Assembly (NCBI RefSeq): GCF_024138125.1
Contig: NZ_CP099994.1
Span: 62,001 to 126,000 of the forward strand
Reading direction: 5' to 3'
DNA from: Halorussus salilacus
Lineage (GTDB): Archaea; Halobacteriota; Halobacteria; Halobacteriales; Haladaptataceae
DNA length: 64,000 bases
Under the pieces are notes generated by a model, which saw nothing but the letters and a program-made list of their open reading frames with translations, was not told the DNA's origin and searched no databases. The position numbers and the translations under genes are program-made. Position 1 is the first letter of the stretch; every line of letters begins with the position of its first letter. Shown piece after piece: positions 1-8,408 of this stretch.

Positions 1-1468
1 CGTTGAGCACGACGAATGTGGGCGCGACCCCCTGCTCGACCGCGGTCTCGACGCTCGTCATCGTCATCGCGAACCCGCCGTCGCCCGCGACGCCGACGAC
101 GTCCTTGTCGGTGGTGATGGCCGCGCTCACGGCCGCGGGGGTCGCCCACCCCATCCCGCCGACGCCGCCCGACCCGAAGTAGGTCCGGACGCCCGGGGTC
201 TGGAGGTAGTTCAGGAGCCAGAAGCGGTTGTTGCCCGAGTCGGCGGTGACGATGGTGTCCTCGTCGACGACGCGCTCTATCTCCTTCACCGCGCGCTGGG
301 GCTTGACGGGCGAGGCGTCCGAGTCGCAGGCGGGGACCGAGAACGACTCGCGGGCCTCGGCGGCCCGGCCCCGTGGCCAGTCGCTCGCGCGGTCGTCGGC
401 GTCCTCGGACGCCGACGACCGCGCGTGTCCGTCCGGAGCTACGTCGGCGAGCGCCCGCAGGCTCTCGGCCGCGTCGCCGATGAGGCCCACGTCGGCGGGG
501 TAGACCCATCCCGCGTTCCGGGTGTCGACGTCGGCGTGGATGATGGTCTGCTCGTCGGGCCGGATGAACGAGGGGGCCTGCCAGTTGGTGTCCATCGGGT
601 TCATCCGACACCCCACCACGAGCAGGGCGTCGGCCTCGCTCACGACCCGGTTCGCGCCCTCGTGGCCGAACGAGCCGATGACCCCGCCCGCGAGGTCGTG
701 AGTCTCGGGAATCGTGGACTTGCCGAGGTAGGAGGTCACGACCACCGCGTCGTAGGCCTCGGCGACCGCTTCGAGTTCGTCGTAGGCCTGCGCGGCGTGG
801 ACACCGTTCCCGGCAATCACCGCGGGGCGCTCGGCGTCGCCGAGCGCCGCCGCGGCGTCGGCCACGTCGGAGTCGGTGGGCGCGGCGTCCCAGTTTCGGA
901 CCTGCTCGTCGGCGTCCCAGACCGGCGGTATCGGGTCCTCGGGGACCTCCTCGGTGACGGCGTCGCCGTCCAGAATGACCGCGGTCGGGCCGGGACGCCC
1001 CGCGGTGGCGTGCTTGAACGCCAACTGGACGCTCCGGAGGGTCTCGGTCGGCGAGCGCGGGAACCAGTGTTCCTTGGTCACGCCGTCCAAGATTTTGGGG
1101 AGGTTCAGACCGCCGTAGTCGCCTCTCGCTTGCTGGTAGGGCGCGAGCGTCGAGTAGTCACCGCGCTCGCTGGCCTCCGTGAGGACGACCATCGGCGACG
1201 ACGACAGGCGGGCCTCCATCTGTCCGATGGTGCCGAGACTGCCGATCCACGGTCCCTGTCCGGCCAGCACGCCCGGACTCTGGGTGAGTCGGCCGTACAC
1301 CTCGGCCATCACGCTCCCCTCGCGCTCGTCGCGCGGGCGGACCACGTCGACGTCGGAGTCGGGGAGTTCGTCGAGGAGTTCGATGACCCGCCCGCCGGGG
1401 TAGCCGAAGACGTACTCGACGCCCAACGCTTCGAGTTCGGCGACGAGTGCCTCGCTGGTCTCGGTCAT
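1..1468 (-). CDS. Thiamine-pyrophosphate enzyme (acetolactate synthase/decarboxylase family), 3' end cut by window edge
   Basis: The 489 visible codons cover nearly the three-domain TPP-enzyme fold. The N-terminal Pyr domain begins MTETSEALVAELEALG and has the VFGYPGG motif, then a Glu in a DEREGSVMAEVYGRLT segment where the family activates the cofactor. The central domain follows (VAGGVIGSFGHEG region). The C-terminal PP domain carries the Mg/TPP motif GDGGFAMT, with its distal Asn falling on the last visible codon. The family includes acetolactate synthase, oxalyl-CoA decarboxylase and sulfoacetaldehyde acetyltransferase; no small regulatory subunit lies upstream, so the substrate is open. 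A low-complexity Ser/Asp/Glu insert lies between the central and PP domains. The gene is transcribed leftward out of the window. Confidence 0.85.
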   Translation of the reverse strand, partial: MTETSEALVAELEALGVEYVFGYPGGRVIELLDELPDSDVDVVRPRDEREGSVMAEVYGRLTQSPGVLAGQGPWIGSLGTIGQMEARLSSSPMVVLTEASERGDYSTLAPYQQARGDYGGLNLPKILDGVTKEHWFPRSPTETLRSVQLAFKHATAGRPGPTAVILDGDAVTEEVPEDPIPPVWDADEQVRNWDAAPTDSDVADAAAALGDAERPAVIAGNGVHAAQAYDELEAVAEAYDAVVVTSYLGKSTIPETHDLAGGVIGSFGHEGANRVVSEADALLVVGCRMNPMDTNWQAPSFIRPDEQTIIHADVDTRNAGWVYPADVGLIGDAAESLRALADVAPDGHARSSASEDADDRASDWPRGRAAEARESFSVPACDSDASPVKPQRAVKEIERVVDEDTIVTADSGNNRFWLLNYLQTPGVRTYFGSGGVGGMGWATPAAVSAAITTDKDVVGVAGDGGFAMTMTSVETAVEQGVAPTFVVLN

Positions 1469-1646
1469 CGGTCCTCCAATCGAGGTTCGGTGATTCGGGA
1501 TTCGGACATGGCGATTGCTGGTCGAATCGACAGTATCCGGCAACTTTTGCTTGTCGGTTGTGTGATTGTTCTCGGGAGTGCCGTTGTATCTGGAAGGGGC
1601 GATTTGAGTGCGTTCGCTCGACCGTCGCAGATGTTCAGAATACCTC

Positions 1647-1661
1647 GAAAGCCCCCGCCCG
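1647..1661 (-). repeat. Solitary copy of the GGGCGGGGGCTTTC repeat end
   Basis: On the minus strand this reads cgggcgggggctttc, identical to one end of the hairpin element at 38085-38137 and of the element at 23396-23609. It lies in the 1469-1705 intergenic stretch. I could not find a matching GAAAGGGG partner end nearby, so it is probably a truncated remnant. Confidence 0.45.
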
Positions 1662-1705
1662 TGTCGTTTGGTCAGTCGGCTATTGCCGTGGTTAATCCGT
1701 CCCGC

Positions 1706-3055
1706 TCACTCGTCGTCGAACGGCCAGCTTCCGGTGTTGCGCATCCCCTCCTCGAAGCCCTCCTCGACGGTGGCGTCCCGAATCTCGGAGACGGGCTTGT
1801 GCTGGACCTCCCGGTCGCGTTCGGCGAGCTTCACCACGCCCGCCGCGAGGCCGACCGCGAGCTCCCGGAGGTCCCGGAGGTCGAGCTTGTCGAGGGTGTC
1901 GCCGTGGGTGTGTCCCCAGCCGCGGCCGCTCTCGCCGGACTTCGAGCGGGCCTGTGCCCCGGCGATGCCCTCCTGAACGAACGGCCAGTGGTCGCTGTGG
2001 GGTCGGATGTCGTCGCTCACCTCGATGGGCACGGCGAGCTCGTCGGCGACCTCCCGGAAGGCCTCGCCGATGGGGTCGAAGCCGTGGGTGTAGATATCGA
2101 GGTTCCGCGAGTAGCCCGCGCCGTCGACGTTGACGATGGACTTCACGCGGTCGCGGTCGTGGGTCTCGACCCAGTGGTACGCGCCGAAGAGGCCGACCTC
2201 CTCGGCCCCGAAGACGAGGAGGCGGACCCTCGTTTCGAGGTCGTCCTCGATTTCGGCGAGCAGGCGGCCCACCTCCGAGACGAGGACCGTGCCGACCCCG
2301 TTGTCGTTCGCGCCCTCGCCCACGTCGTGGGCGTCGACGTGGGCGGTCAGCAGGACCTCTTGGTCCGTGTCGGGACCGACGACGGCCTCGACGTTGCGCG
2401 ACTGGGTGGGTTCGTTGCGACACTCGACAGAGAGGTCGGCCTCGACCGCGCCGCCCTCGCAGTACCGGACGAGGCGGTCGCCGACCTCCTTGCTGACGCC
2501 GACCGCGGGAATCGGGCCGGGACCGTCCTCTTCGCCGATGCTCCCGGTCGGCGGGAGACAGCCCTCGATGTGGTTGTAGAAGAGGAAGGCGTCGGCACCG
2601 GCGTTGGCGGCGGCGTAGTACTTCTCGGCCCGGTGAATCCATCGGCCGTAGCCGTCGGGGGTGAGGCTGGAGGCCATCGCTATCTTGCCCTCCAAATCGG
2701 CCTCCTCGAAGTCCTCGGGCAGACCGTAGCCCACGTCGACGATTTCGGCGGTCACCTCGCCGCTCGGGGTGCCGGGGAGTTCGACCAGCTGGTAGCGCTC
2801 GTCGAAGACGTGGGTTCGGTCGCTCTCGACGGTCAGCGAGCAGTCCCCGCGCCACCAGCCGGGAATCCCGAACTCGGTGATGGTCGCGTCGCGGAGACCG
2901 TGGCCCTCGAAGGCCGCCTTCACCAGTTTGGCCCCCTCGGCCTCGCCCTCCTGTCCGGCCATCCGGTTGTCGATGTCGACGAGGTCCGAGAGGAGGTCCC
3001 ACGAGTGGGTGCTCGTGTACGCGTCGCCGACGAGTGCTGTGGGTAGGGTCGTCAT
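1706..3055 (-). CDS. M28-family zinc aminopeptidase
   Basis: A 449-residue M28 co-catalytic zinc peptidase, predicted to release N-terminal residues from peptides. The zinc-site motifs are visible in order: TAHVDAHD (His and catalytic Asp), GANDNG (bridging Asp), FGAEEVGLFG (Glu-Glu pair), VNVDGAG (Asp) and GHTHGDTLDK (final His). An N-terminal cap region and a PA-like insert (VGDRLVRY region) precede the second half of the catalytic core. I see no signal peptide, so it is probably cytoplasmic. I chose the ATG at 3055 (MTTLPTALVG); the upstream ATG at 3070 adds only MYLRH. It sits beside other peptide and amino-acid catabolic genes. Confidence 0.85.
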   Translation of the reverse strand: MTTLPTALVGDAYTSTHSWDLLSDLVDIDNRMAGQEGEAEGAKLVKAAFEGHGLRDATITEFGIPGWWRGDCSLTVESDRTHVFDERYQLVELPGTPSGEVTAEIVDVGYGLPEDFEEADLEGKIAMASSLTPDGYGRWIHRAEKYYAAANAGADAFLFYNHIEGCLPPTGSIGEEDGPGPIPAVGVSKEVGDRLVRYCEGGAVEADLSVECRNEPTQSRNVEAVVGPDTDQEVLLTAHVDAHDVGEGANDNGVGTVLVSEVGRLLAEIEDDLETRVRLLVFGAEEVGLFGAYHWVETHDRDRVKSIVNVDGAGYSRNLDIYTHGFDPIGEAFREVADELAVPIEVSDDIRPHSDHWPFVQEGIAGAQARSKSGESGRGWGHTHGDTLDKLDLRDLRELAVGLAAGVVKLAERDREVQHKPVSEIRDATVEEGFEEGMRNTGSWPFDDE

Positions 3056-3116
3056 GTGACGGAGATACAATCGGAGAGGAGCTACATGGGGATTTGGTTA
3101 CCGGAAGCCCGGGACT

Positions 3117-3152
3117 CTCGGCGATTCGCCGCGCTCGCGGCGAATCGCCGAG
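3117..3152. terminator. Perfect 16-bp inverted repeat (terminator-like hairpin)
   Basis: Arms 3117-3132 (ctcggcgattcgccgc) and 3137-3152 are exact complements around a 4-nt loop (gctc). The hairpin lies just beyond the end of the ridA remnant in its direction of transcription and upstream of the M28 gene. Its role as a terminator is inferred from position. Confidence 0.45.
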
Positions 3153-3189
3153 GGGTTCGAGACGGGGCCCCGTTCACCCGCCGGACCGG

Positions 3190-3388
3190 TCAGTCGAGCG
3201 ACACGACCGCGTCTACCTCGACCCGGAAGGGACCGGCGAGGTCGGCCACGCCCACCGTCGCCAGCGAGGTCGCCCGTCTCGGGGTCGAGGCCGACCTGCC
3301 CGGAGACGTACGCGCGGCCGTCCCCGACGATTCCCTGCGAGTACGCGCCGCCGGGTTCGGGCGCGTCGTCGGTTTCGATGACTTGCAT
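3190..3388 (-). pseudogene. ridA (YjgF/YER057c/UK114) remnant with internal deletion
   Basis: RidA proteins are about 125-residue trimers that hydrolyse reactive enamines/imines, for example those made by threonine dehydratase. The first 41 codons from the ATG at 3388 encode a clear RidA N-terminus (ETDDAPEPGGAYSQG, then YVSGQVGLDPETGDL). The reading frame then switches, and a different frame encodes the RidA C-terminus (TVGVADLAGPFRVEVDAVV, ending at the TGA at 3190-3192). Only about 66 codons remain, so roughly 55-60 central residues, including most of the active-site wall, are missing. The junction falls near an acctcgc stretch, consistent with microhomology deletion. A threonine dehydratase lies only 0.7 kb away. 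A collapsed assembly is the alternative. Confidence 0.75.
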
Positions 3389-3580
3389 CGGGGAGAGAGT
3401 CGGTAACGGGTGGCATAAAATCGGGCGACAGGGAGGTGACAGCAACGAAAGGGATGGAAACCGACAGGTGATAACGCAGTTTGTGTCGGGTGATATCGAA
3501 CGTTGCCTGTTGGGTCTTCGATATCTCAGTGCAGTCGGCACGAGCAGTTGCCTGAAATCCACGACGAATCGGAAGTTAAC

Positions 3581-3590
3581 ACATAAATCC
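3581..3590 (+). promoter_or_regulatory. TATA-like element of the TFS-like gene
   Basis: The A/T-rich acataaatcc lies 25-34 nt before the ATG at 3615, the spacing expected for a leaderless haloarchaeal transcript. It supports the internal ATG rather than upstream in-frame starts. Confidence 0.5.
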
Positions 3591-3614
3591 GACGGCCGTG
3601 TATCGTTCCGTTAT

Positions 3615-3932
3615 ATGCAATTCTGTGACGAGTGTGGGTCGCTGATGCACACCGAGGGCGAGAGATGGGTGTGTCGCTCCTGTGAGAACGAGGAGCCCCG
3701 GGACTCGCAAGCAGAAGCGGCGATGACGACACAGGACGGACAGCGGGACGACGGGGCACCCGCCGTGGCCGACGCGACTCAGGGCTCCACCGAGACGATG
3801 CAGGAGCCCTGTCCGGCCGAGGACTGCGACGGCGACCGAGCCGACTACGAGATGATGCCGAAGCCGGGCGGGTCCTACGAGGTTCGGCTGTTCACCTGCG
3901 TCGAGTGCGGCCACAAGTGGCGCGAATCCTGA
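3615..3932 (+). CDS. Transcription factor S-like protein (RPA12/RPB9/TFIIS family) lacking the acidic hairpin tip
   Basis: This 105-residue protein has the archaeal TFS layout. The N-terminal RPB9-like zinc ribbon has CDECG at residue 4 and CRSCE near residue 20. A flexible linker (AAMTTQDGQ) follows, then a C-terminal TFIIS-like ribbon ending CVECGHKWRES. TFS inserts into RNA polymerase and rescues arrested complexes through an Asp-Glu pair at the hairpin tip. Here that segment reads MPKPGGSYEVRLF: the expected acidic pair is replaced by Ser-Tyr. The first knuckle is CPAEDC (C-x4-C) rather than C-x2-C. It is therefore probably a diverged paralogue that binds polymerase without stimulating cleavage; the canonical copy should lie elsewhere. 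Confidence 0.8.
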   Translation: MQFCDECGSLMHTEGERWVCRSCENEEPRDSQAEAAMTTQDGQRDDGAPAVADATQGSTETMQEPCPAEDCDGDRADYEMMPKPGGSYEVRLFTCVECGHKWRES

Positions 3933-4079
3933 CGACGCATCTCGCGAACCACGCCGCCCACCTACGCACAGACCGCCACAGCGGGCTCTCGACTCCCGGG
4001 GATACTCGGTCTCAAGCACACACGTACTCCTCGAATCGAGGAATTCAGTCACGAGCGTCTTCGAATATTCGCGGTACGG

Positions 4080-5105
4080 CTACGCCCGCGAGTCCAGAAT
4101 CTCCTTCAGCTTCGCGGTCGAGAGGTTCCCGCCCGAGATGGGGAGCACCACCGTCTCGCCCGCGAGTTCGTCGCCGAGCGAGAGCGCGCCCGCGACGCTG
4201 GTCGCGGCCGCGCCCTCCGCGAGTACCGAGTCCGCAGTGAGCAGGCGGTAGATGGCGTCCCGGAGGTCGTCGTCCTCGACCAGCACCATGTCGGCGAGGT
4301 GCTCGCGCATGATTTCGAGCGGGAGGCCGAACGGCGTCCGGGTCTTGATGCCCTCGGCGAAGGTGTCGGCCTCCTCCTGGACCTCGATGACGCCCTCGCT
4401 CCACGCCCGATAGACGGCGTCCGCGCCGGTCGCCTGCACCCCGACCACGTCGGCACCGAGGAGCTTGCCGACCGTGAGACAGTACGCCGCGGCGCTGGAC
4501 CCGCCGCCGACCGGATTGATGAGCACGTCCACCTCGGGACAGTCCTCCATCACTTCGAGGCCCGCGCTCGCCCGGCCCGCGATGAGGTGGGGTTCGTTGC
4601 CGCCGTGAACGTACCGATACCCCTCCTCGGCGGCGAGTCCCTCAGCGACCTCGCGGGCCTCGTCCACGTCCCGGCCGCACTTGCGGACGGTCGCGCCGAG
4701 TCGCTCCATGTTCTGTATCTTGGTGGGGTTTTCGAGCGTCTCGGGTACGACGATGGTCGCGGGCACGCCGAACTCGCGGGCGGCGGTCGCCATCCCCTGC
4801 CCGTGATTGCCCATGCTCGACGTGATGAGACCGGTCTCGCGGAACTCCTCGTCGAGGTCGGCGACGAGGTTGTAGAACCCCCGAATCTTGAACGACCGGG
4901 TGGGCAGCACGTCCTCGCGCTTGAGGTAGACGTCGGCGTCGAGTTCTGCCGAGAGGTTCTCGCTTCGCACCAGCGGGGTGCGGGGGACGTACTCCTCGAC
5001 GACCTCGCGGGCTTCGTAGATATCGCGGGTCGTCGGCGGCGTCACGTCGTGGTACGGGAAGATGGTGGTCTCGTCCGGAGACTCGACCGGTTCGTATTCG
5101 GGCAT
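4080..5105 (-). CDS. Threonine/serine dehydratase (PLP fold-type II)
   Basis: A 341-residue enzyme expected to deaminate threonine or serine to 2-oxobutyrate or pyruvate. The PLP lysine is in the SFKIRG motif. The substrate loop is SSMGNHGQG, and the phosphate-binding glycine loop is PVGGGSSAAA. There is no C-terminal ACT regulatory domain, so it resembles catabolic (TdcB-like) enzymes rather than feedback-inhibited IlvA. Related fold-type II enzymes such as hydroxyaspartate ammonia-lyase cannot be excluded. It is monocistronic. Its product, an enamine/imine, is the RidA substrate, yet the nearby ridA is deleted. Confidence 0.85.
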   Translation of the reverse strand: MPEYEPVESPDETTIFPYHDVTPPTTRDIYEAREVVEEYVPRTPLVRSENLSAELDADVYLKREDVLPTRSFKIRGFYNLVADLDEEFRETGLITSSMGNHGQGMATAAREFGVPATIVVPETLENPTKIQNMERLGATVRKCGRDVDEAREVAEGLAAEEGYRYVHGGNEPHLIAGRASAGLEVMEDCPEVDVLINPVGGGSSAAAYCLTVGKLLGADVVGVQATGADAVYRAWSEGVIEVQEEADTFAEGIKTRTPFGLPLEIMREHLADMVLVEDDDLRDAIYRLLTADSVLAEGAAATSVAGALSLGDELAGETVVLPISGGNLSTAKLKEILDSRA

Positions 5106-5253
5106 CGACGGTCGAGTACGCGGGTGACTCGGTTAAAGGTTCACGGCGAGACACCGCCATCGTCGAGCGACCGACGGAATCCCGCACGAATTTCGGGTGA
5201 ATCGATGGGGCACCGGGCGAACCTATATCGGTCCGTAAGCCGAGGTATCGCGC

Positions 5254-5694
5254 ATGACCCGACTGGTACCCCTCCGAGACGCCGACGCCGACCTCGACTG
5301 GATCCGGTCGCTACTGGAGCGCGAGGGACTCCCGACTCGGGACCTCGGCGAGAAGGCCGACCGCTTCTTCGTCGGCGTCGCCGACGAAGAAGCGGTCGGG
5401 GTCGGCGCGGTCGAGGTCCACGGCGACTCGGGACTCCTCCGGTCGGTCGCGGTCGCGGAGGCCCACCGCGGAGAGGGCGTGGGGACGAGCATCTGCGCCG
5501 GACTGGAGGCGCGCGCGGCCGAGACGGGCGTCGAGGAGCTGTACCTGCTGACCACGACCGCATCGGACTTCTTCGACGCGCTCGGGTACGGGGAGGTCCC
5601 GCGAGAGTCGGCCCCGTCCGCGATCCGCGAGACGACCGAGTTCGCGGAGCTGTGTCCGGACTCGGCGGTCTGCATGCGGAAGGTCATCGAGTAG
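5254..5694 (+). CDS. GNAT acetyltransferase, ArsN2-like
   Basis: A 146-residue single-domain GNAT protein. The acetyl-CoA pyrophosphate loop is seen as AHRGEGVGTS. The tail has the ArsN2-type signature LLTTTASDFFDALGYGEVPRE, then TTEFAELCPDSAVCMRKV. ArsN2 proteins are linked to arsenic resistance by acetylating organoarsenicals, but no ars genes are nearby, so the substrate is inferred from similarity only. A TATA-like ctatatc at 5223-5229 lies 25-31 nt upstream of the ATG. The gene contains a near-perfect 39-nt palindrome (5358-5396), which encodes the strand-turn-strand DRFFVGVADEEAV. Confidence 0.75.
   Translation: MTRLVPLRDADADLDWIRSLLEREGLPTRDLGEKADRFFVGVADEEAVGVGAVEVHGDSGLLRSVAVAEAHRGEGVGTSICAGLEARAAETGVEELYLLTTTASDFFDALGYGEVPRESAPSAIRETTEFAELCPDSAVCMRKVIE
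5358..5396. repeat. Intragenic 19-bp inverted repeat with one-base centre
   Basis: The arms gaccgcttcttcgtcggcg and its exact complement flank a single t inside the ArsN2-like gene. At 39 nt this is far longer than expected by chance. It could be a transcript hairpin or a by-product of the encoded strand-turn-strand. Confidence 0.6.
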
Positions 5695-5704
5695 TTCGAC
5701 CGGG

Positions 5705-5737
5705 GACGAATCCGAGCGCGGGGCGCTCGGATTCGTC
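5705..5737 (+). terminator. Terminator-like hairpin after the ArsN2-like gene
   Basis: Arms 5705-5719 (gacgaatccgagcgc) and 5723-5737 are exact complements around ggg, starting 11 nt after the stop codon at 5694. No strong T-run follows. Confidence 0.45.
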
Positions 5738-5780
5738 TCCGTCCGGGGATTCATGGTGTGGCGACGCGTACGCCCAGAGC

Positions 5781-7250
5781 ATGACCGGCGACCGCGACGA
5801 GGACCGCGGGGAACTGCTGGACGCGATGGACTGGCTCCTGACTCGCTTCGAGGGCGACGATTCGGTCGCCTACGCCGAGGTGGCTGGCGTCTACCGCGAG
5901 AAGACCGACGCGGTGATCACCGACGACGGCCCCCGGAACGTCACCGCGTTCCCCGAGACGGGCGTGTGGTGTCGGGTCTTCGCCGACGGCGCGGCCGACT
6001 ACCGGTACACCACGAGCCTCAACGAGGAGAGCCTGGAGGACGTGGCGGCGCGAGCGATTCGGGGCGGGGAGTTCCTCGCGCAGGACGACCCCGCGCGCTT
6101 CGACGCCTACACCACCCACCGGGCGGTCCACGGCGGGTGGGCCGACGAGCCGATCCACTCGGTGGACGCCGAGTCGAAGGTCGAGGCGGTCGGCGAGGCC
6201 CTCGCCGCGACCGACGACCTCGCGCTCGACCGCGTCTGGGTCAACTACGCCGACGAACACGCGGAGGTGACCCTCGGGACGACGACCGGTAGCACCGTCA
6301 AGACGACGCTCGACCGCGCGAGCGTTACCTTCTCGCTCACTCCGGAAGAGGGCCCGAAGGTGAGCCGCCACGCCGGGTCGACCCGGGGAGCGGCGTTCCT
6401 CGACCGACTCCCGGCGGTCTTCGAGGACGCCGCCGCCGACGTTCGTTCGCTGTCGGCCGCGGAGCCGACCGACTCGCCCACCGGCGAGACGACCGTCGCG
6501 CTGAGTCCCGAGGCGGCCGGACAGCTGTTCCACCACGCCTCCCACCAGCTCGAGGCCGACGCGCGATACATGGGGATGAGTCCCCACTCGGTCGGCGACC
6601 GAATCGGTCCCGACGGCCTCGACATCGAGGACACCGTCCACGCGGGGTCGTGGGACGCGCTGGCGTTCGACGCCGAGGTCCGACCCGCGACGCCGGTCCA
6701 GTTGGTCGAGAGCGGGGAGGTCGCTCGACTGCTCCACAACACCGCCAGCGCGGCCGAGGACGAGACGTATCCGGCGGGCAACGCGGTCCCGAGCCTCGGC
6801 CTCGACCAGCCGCCACGAATCCACGCCCGCCATCTAGAGGTCGCTCCCGGCGACGCCACTCCCGGGGAACTCCGGGAGAGCGCCGACGTGTACGTCGAGC
6901 GGTTCGGCACGCCGCGGCTCCGCGACGAGTTCGAGCGCGCCCAGCGCGAGGGCGAGATGCCCCCGAGCGTGCTCTACGCGAGGGACGTGGCCGAGAAGAT
7001 GCCCGAGGGCGAGGACCGGTGGTGCGCCGACCTGCCGGTCGCGGAGGCCTACCGCCTCGACGGCGAGGAGCGCGCCGGACGCGTCGAGGGCGTGACCCTC
7101 GACTACGGCCCCGAGACGCTACGGAACGTCGCCCGACTCGGCGCGGTGCGCGCGACGGTGACCGGCGTCTGCGAGAAGCACAAGTCCCGGCTCCCGTACG
7201 CGGTGACGGCTCCCGGACTGCGACTGCGCGCGGCGTTGCGCGAGAAGTAG
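5781..7250 (+). CDS. TldD/PmbA family protein with degenerate metal site
   Basis: A 489-residue member of the TldD/PmbA (TldD/TldE) family, which in bacteria forms a heterodimeric metalloprotease processing small peptides such as microcin B17. The family layout is clear: the N-terminal domain has VAGVYREKTDAV and FPETGVWCRVFADG, and the C-terminal beta domain has TTVALSPEAAGQLF. The active-site helix that should read HEAxGH instead reads HHASH at residues 251-255: the catalytic Glu is His and one residue is missing. The usual downstream metal-binding Cys segment is also not evident. It therefore resembles the non-catalytic TldE partner or an inactive paralogue. No second family member lies in the window. 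Confidence 0.75.
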   Translation: MTGDRDEDRGELLDAMDWLLTRFEGDDSVAYAEVAGVYREKTDAVITDDGPRNVTAFPETGVWCRVFADGAADYRYTTSLNEESLEDVAARAIRGGEFLAQDDPARFDAYTTHRAVHGGWADEPIHSVDAESKVEAVGEALAATDDLALDRVWVNYADEHAEVTLGTTTGSTVKTTLDRASVTFSLTPEEGPKVSRHAGSTRGAAFLDRLPAVFEDAAADVRSLSAAEPTDSPTGETTVALSPEAAGQLFHHASHQLEADARYMGMSPHSVGDRIGPDGLDIEDTVHAGSWDALAFDAEVRPATPVQLVESGEVARLLHNTASAAEDETYPAGNAVPSLGLDQPPRIHARHLEVAPGDATPGELRESADVYVERFGTPRLRDEFERAQREGEMPPSVLYARDVAEKMPEGEDRWCADLPVAEAYRLDGEERAGRVEGVTLDYGPETLRNVARLGAVRATVTGVCEKHKSRLPYAVTAPGLRLRAALREK

Positions 7251-7289
7251 CGCGGGAGCGCGGAAGAGACGGGAGGGGGAACGCTGGCC

Positions 7290-8408
7290 TCAGTCGTCGG
7301 CCGGTGCCGACTCGGTGCCGTCGTCGGTGTCGGCCGCCGCGGGGGTCCCCTCCAGCTGCGCGTAGGGGTCGAAGCCCTGCTCGCTCTCGTAGAGGTGGCA
7401 GGCGACCGCCTGCTGGCCGTCGATGTCCGCCTTGCGTTCGAGCGGCGGGACCACCTTATCGCAGACCTCGCCGATGTAGTCGGGACACCGGTCCTTGAAC
7501 CGACAGCCGGTCGGGATGTCGATGACGTCGCCGACCTCGCCCTGCAGTTCGACGCGCTCGCGGCCCACGTCGGGGTCGGGCACCGGGACCGCGTTGATGA
7601 GCGACTGGGTGTAGGGATGCTGGGGGTCCTCGATGATCTGGTCGGTCGGCCCCTTCTCGACGATCTTGCCCATGTACATGATGGCGAGGCGGTCGCACAT
7701 GTGGCGCAACAGCGAGAGGTCGTGGCTGATGTAGACGACCGAGAGCCCGAACTCCTCGGTCATCCGCTCCAGCAACGAGAGGACGCCTGCCCGGAGGCTC
7801 ACGTCGAGCATCGACACCGGCTCGTCGGCCACGATGAAGTCGGGGTCGAGCACCAGCGCCCGCGCGATGGCGACCCGCTGGCGCTGGCCGCCCGACAGCT
7901 CGTGGGGGTACTGGTCGAAGTAGTGTTCGGCGGGTTCGAGCTCGGCGAACTCCAGCGCGCGCCGGACCCGCGCGGTCTCGTTGCGGATGTCGTGGATGCG
8001 TAGCGGTTCGGCGACGGTGTCGTACACCGTCATCCGGGGGTTGAGGCTCTCGAAGGGGTCCTGGAAGATCATCTGGGCGTTCTGGCGGAACTCCTTGAGC
8101 TCGGCGTCGCTGGCGTCCGAGAGCCGCTTGTCGTCGTAGTAGATGTCGCCGTCGGTCGGCTCGTGGAGCTTCACGAGCGACATCCCGGTGGTCGTCTTCC
8201 CGCAGCCGGACTCGCCCGCGAGCCCGAGCGTCTCGCCCTCCCGGAGTTCGAAGCTCACGCCGTCGACGGCGTGGACGTAGTCGGCCCCGCCCCCGGAGAC
8301 CGCGTTCATCATGCTCGCGATCCAGCCCTCGTCGACCTTGAAGTGCTTCTTGAGGTCCTCGACGCGCAGGAGCACGTCCTCGTCGGCGTAGTCGTCGGTG
8401 TAGCTCAT
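7290..8408 (-). CDS. Dipeptide/oligopeptide ABC transporter ATP-binding protein (DppF/OppF type)
   Basis: A 372-residue ATPase and the last gene of a five-gene peptide/nickel-type importer. Walker A is GESGCGKTT, the ABC signature is LSGGQRQR, and Walker B precedes [10 protein letters not shown]. The C-terminal oligopeptide-transporter extension has the Cys-rich [17 protein letters not shown] motif that in some relatives carries an Fe-S cluster. It begins directly after the stop codon of the preceding ATPase gene, indicating translational coupling. A 25-residue insert ([19 protein letters not shown]) follows the first strand. Confidence 0.9.
   Translation of the reverse strand: MSYTDDYADEDVLLRVEDLKKHFKVDEGWIASMMNAVSGGGADYVHAVDGVSFELREGETLGLAGESGCGKTTTGMSLVKLHEPTDGDIYYDDKRLSDASDAELKEFRQNAQMIFQDPFESLNPRMTVYDTVAEPLRIHDIRNETARVRRALEFAELEPAEHYFDQYPHELSGGQRQRVAIARALVLDPDFIVADEPVSMLDVSLRAGVLSLLERMTEEFGLSVVYISHDLSLLRHMCDRLAIMYMGKIVEKGPTDQIIEDPQHPYTQSLINAVPVPDPDVGRERVELQGEVGDVIDIPTGCRFKDRCPDYIGEVCDKVVPPLERKADIDGQQAVACHLYESEQGFDPYAQLEGTPAAADTDDGTESAPADD

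Noticed and set aside
425-3046. A very long plus-strand open frame (over 800 codons) antisense to the TPP enzyme and M28 genes
   Set aside because: It has no domain and a Val/Asp/Gly/Arg-repetitive composition. It is the complement-frame shadow of GC-rich minus-strand genes with clear motifs. Many similar long antisense frames in the window were rejected for the same reason.
5254-5694. Arsenic-resistance island
   Set aside because: Only the ArsN2-like acetyltransferase is present. No arsR, arsA, arsB, arsC, arsD or arsM lies nearby.
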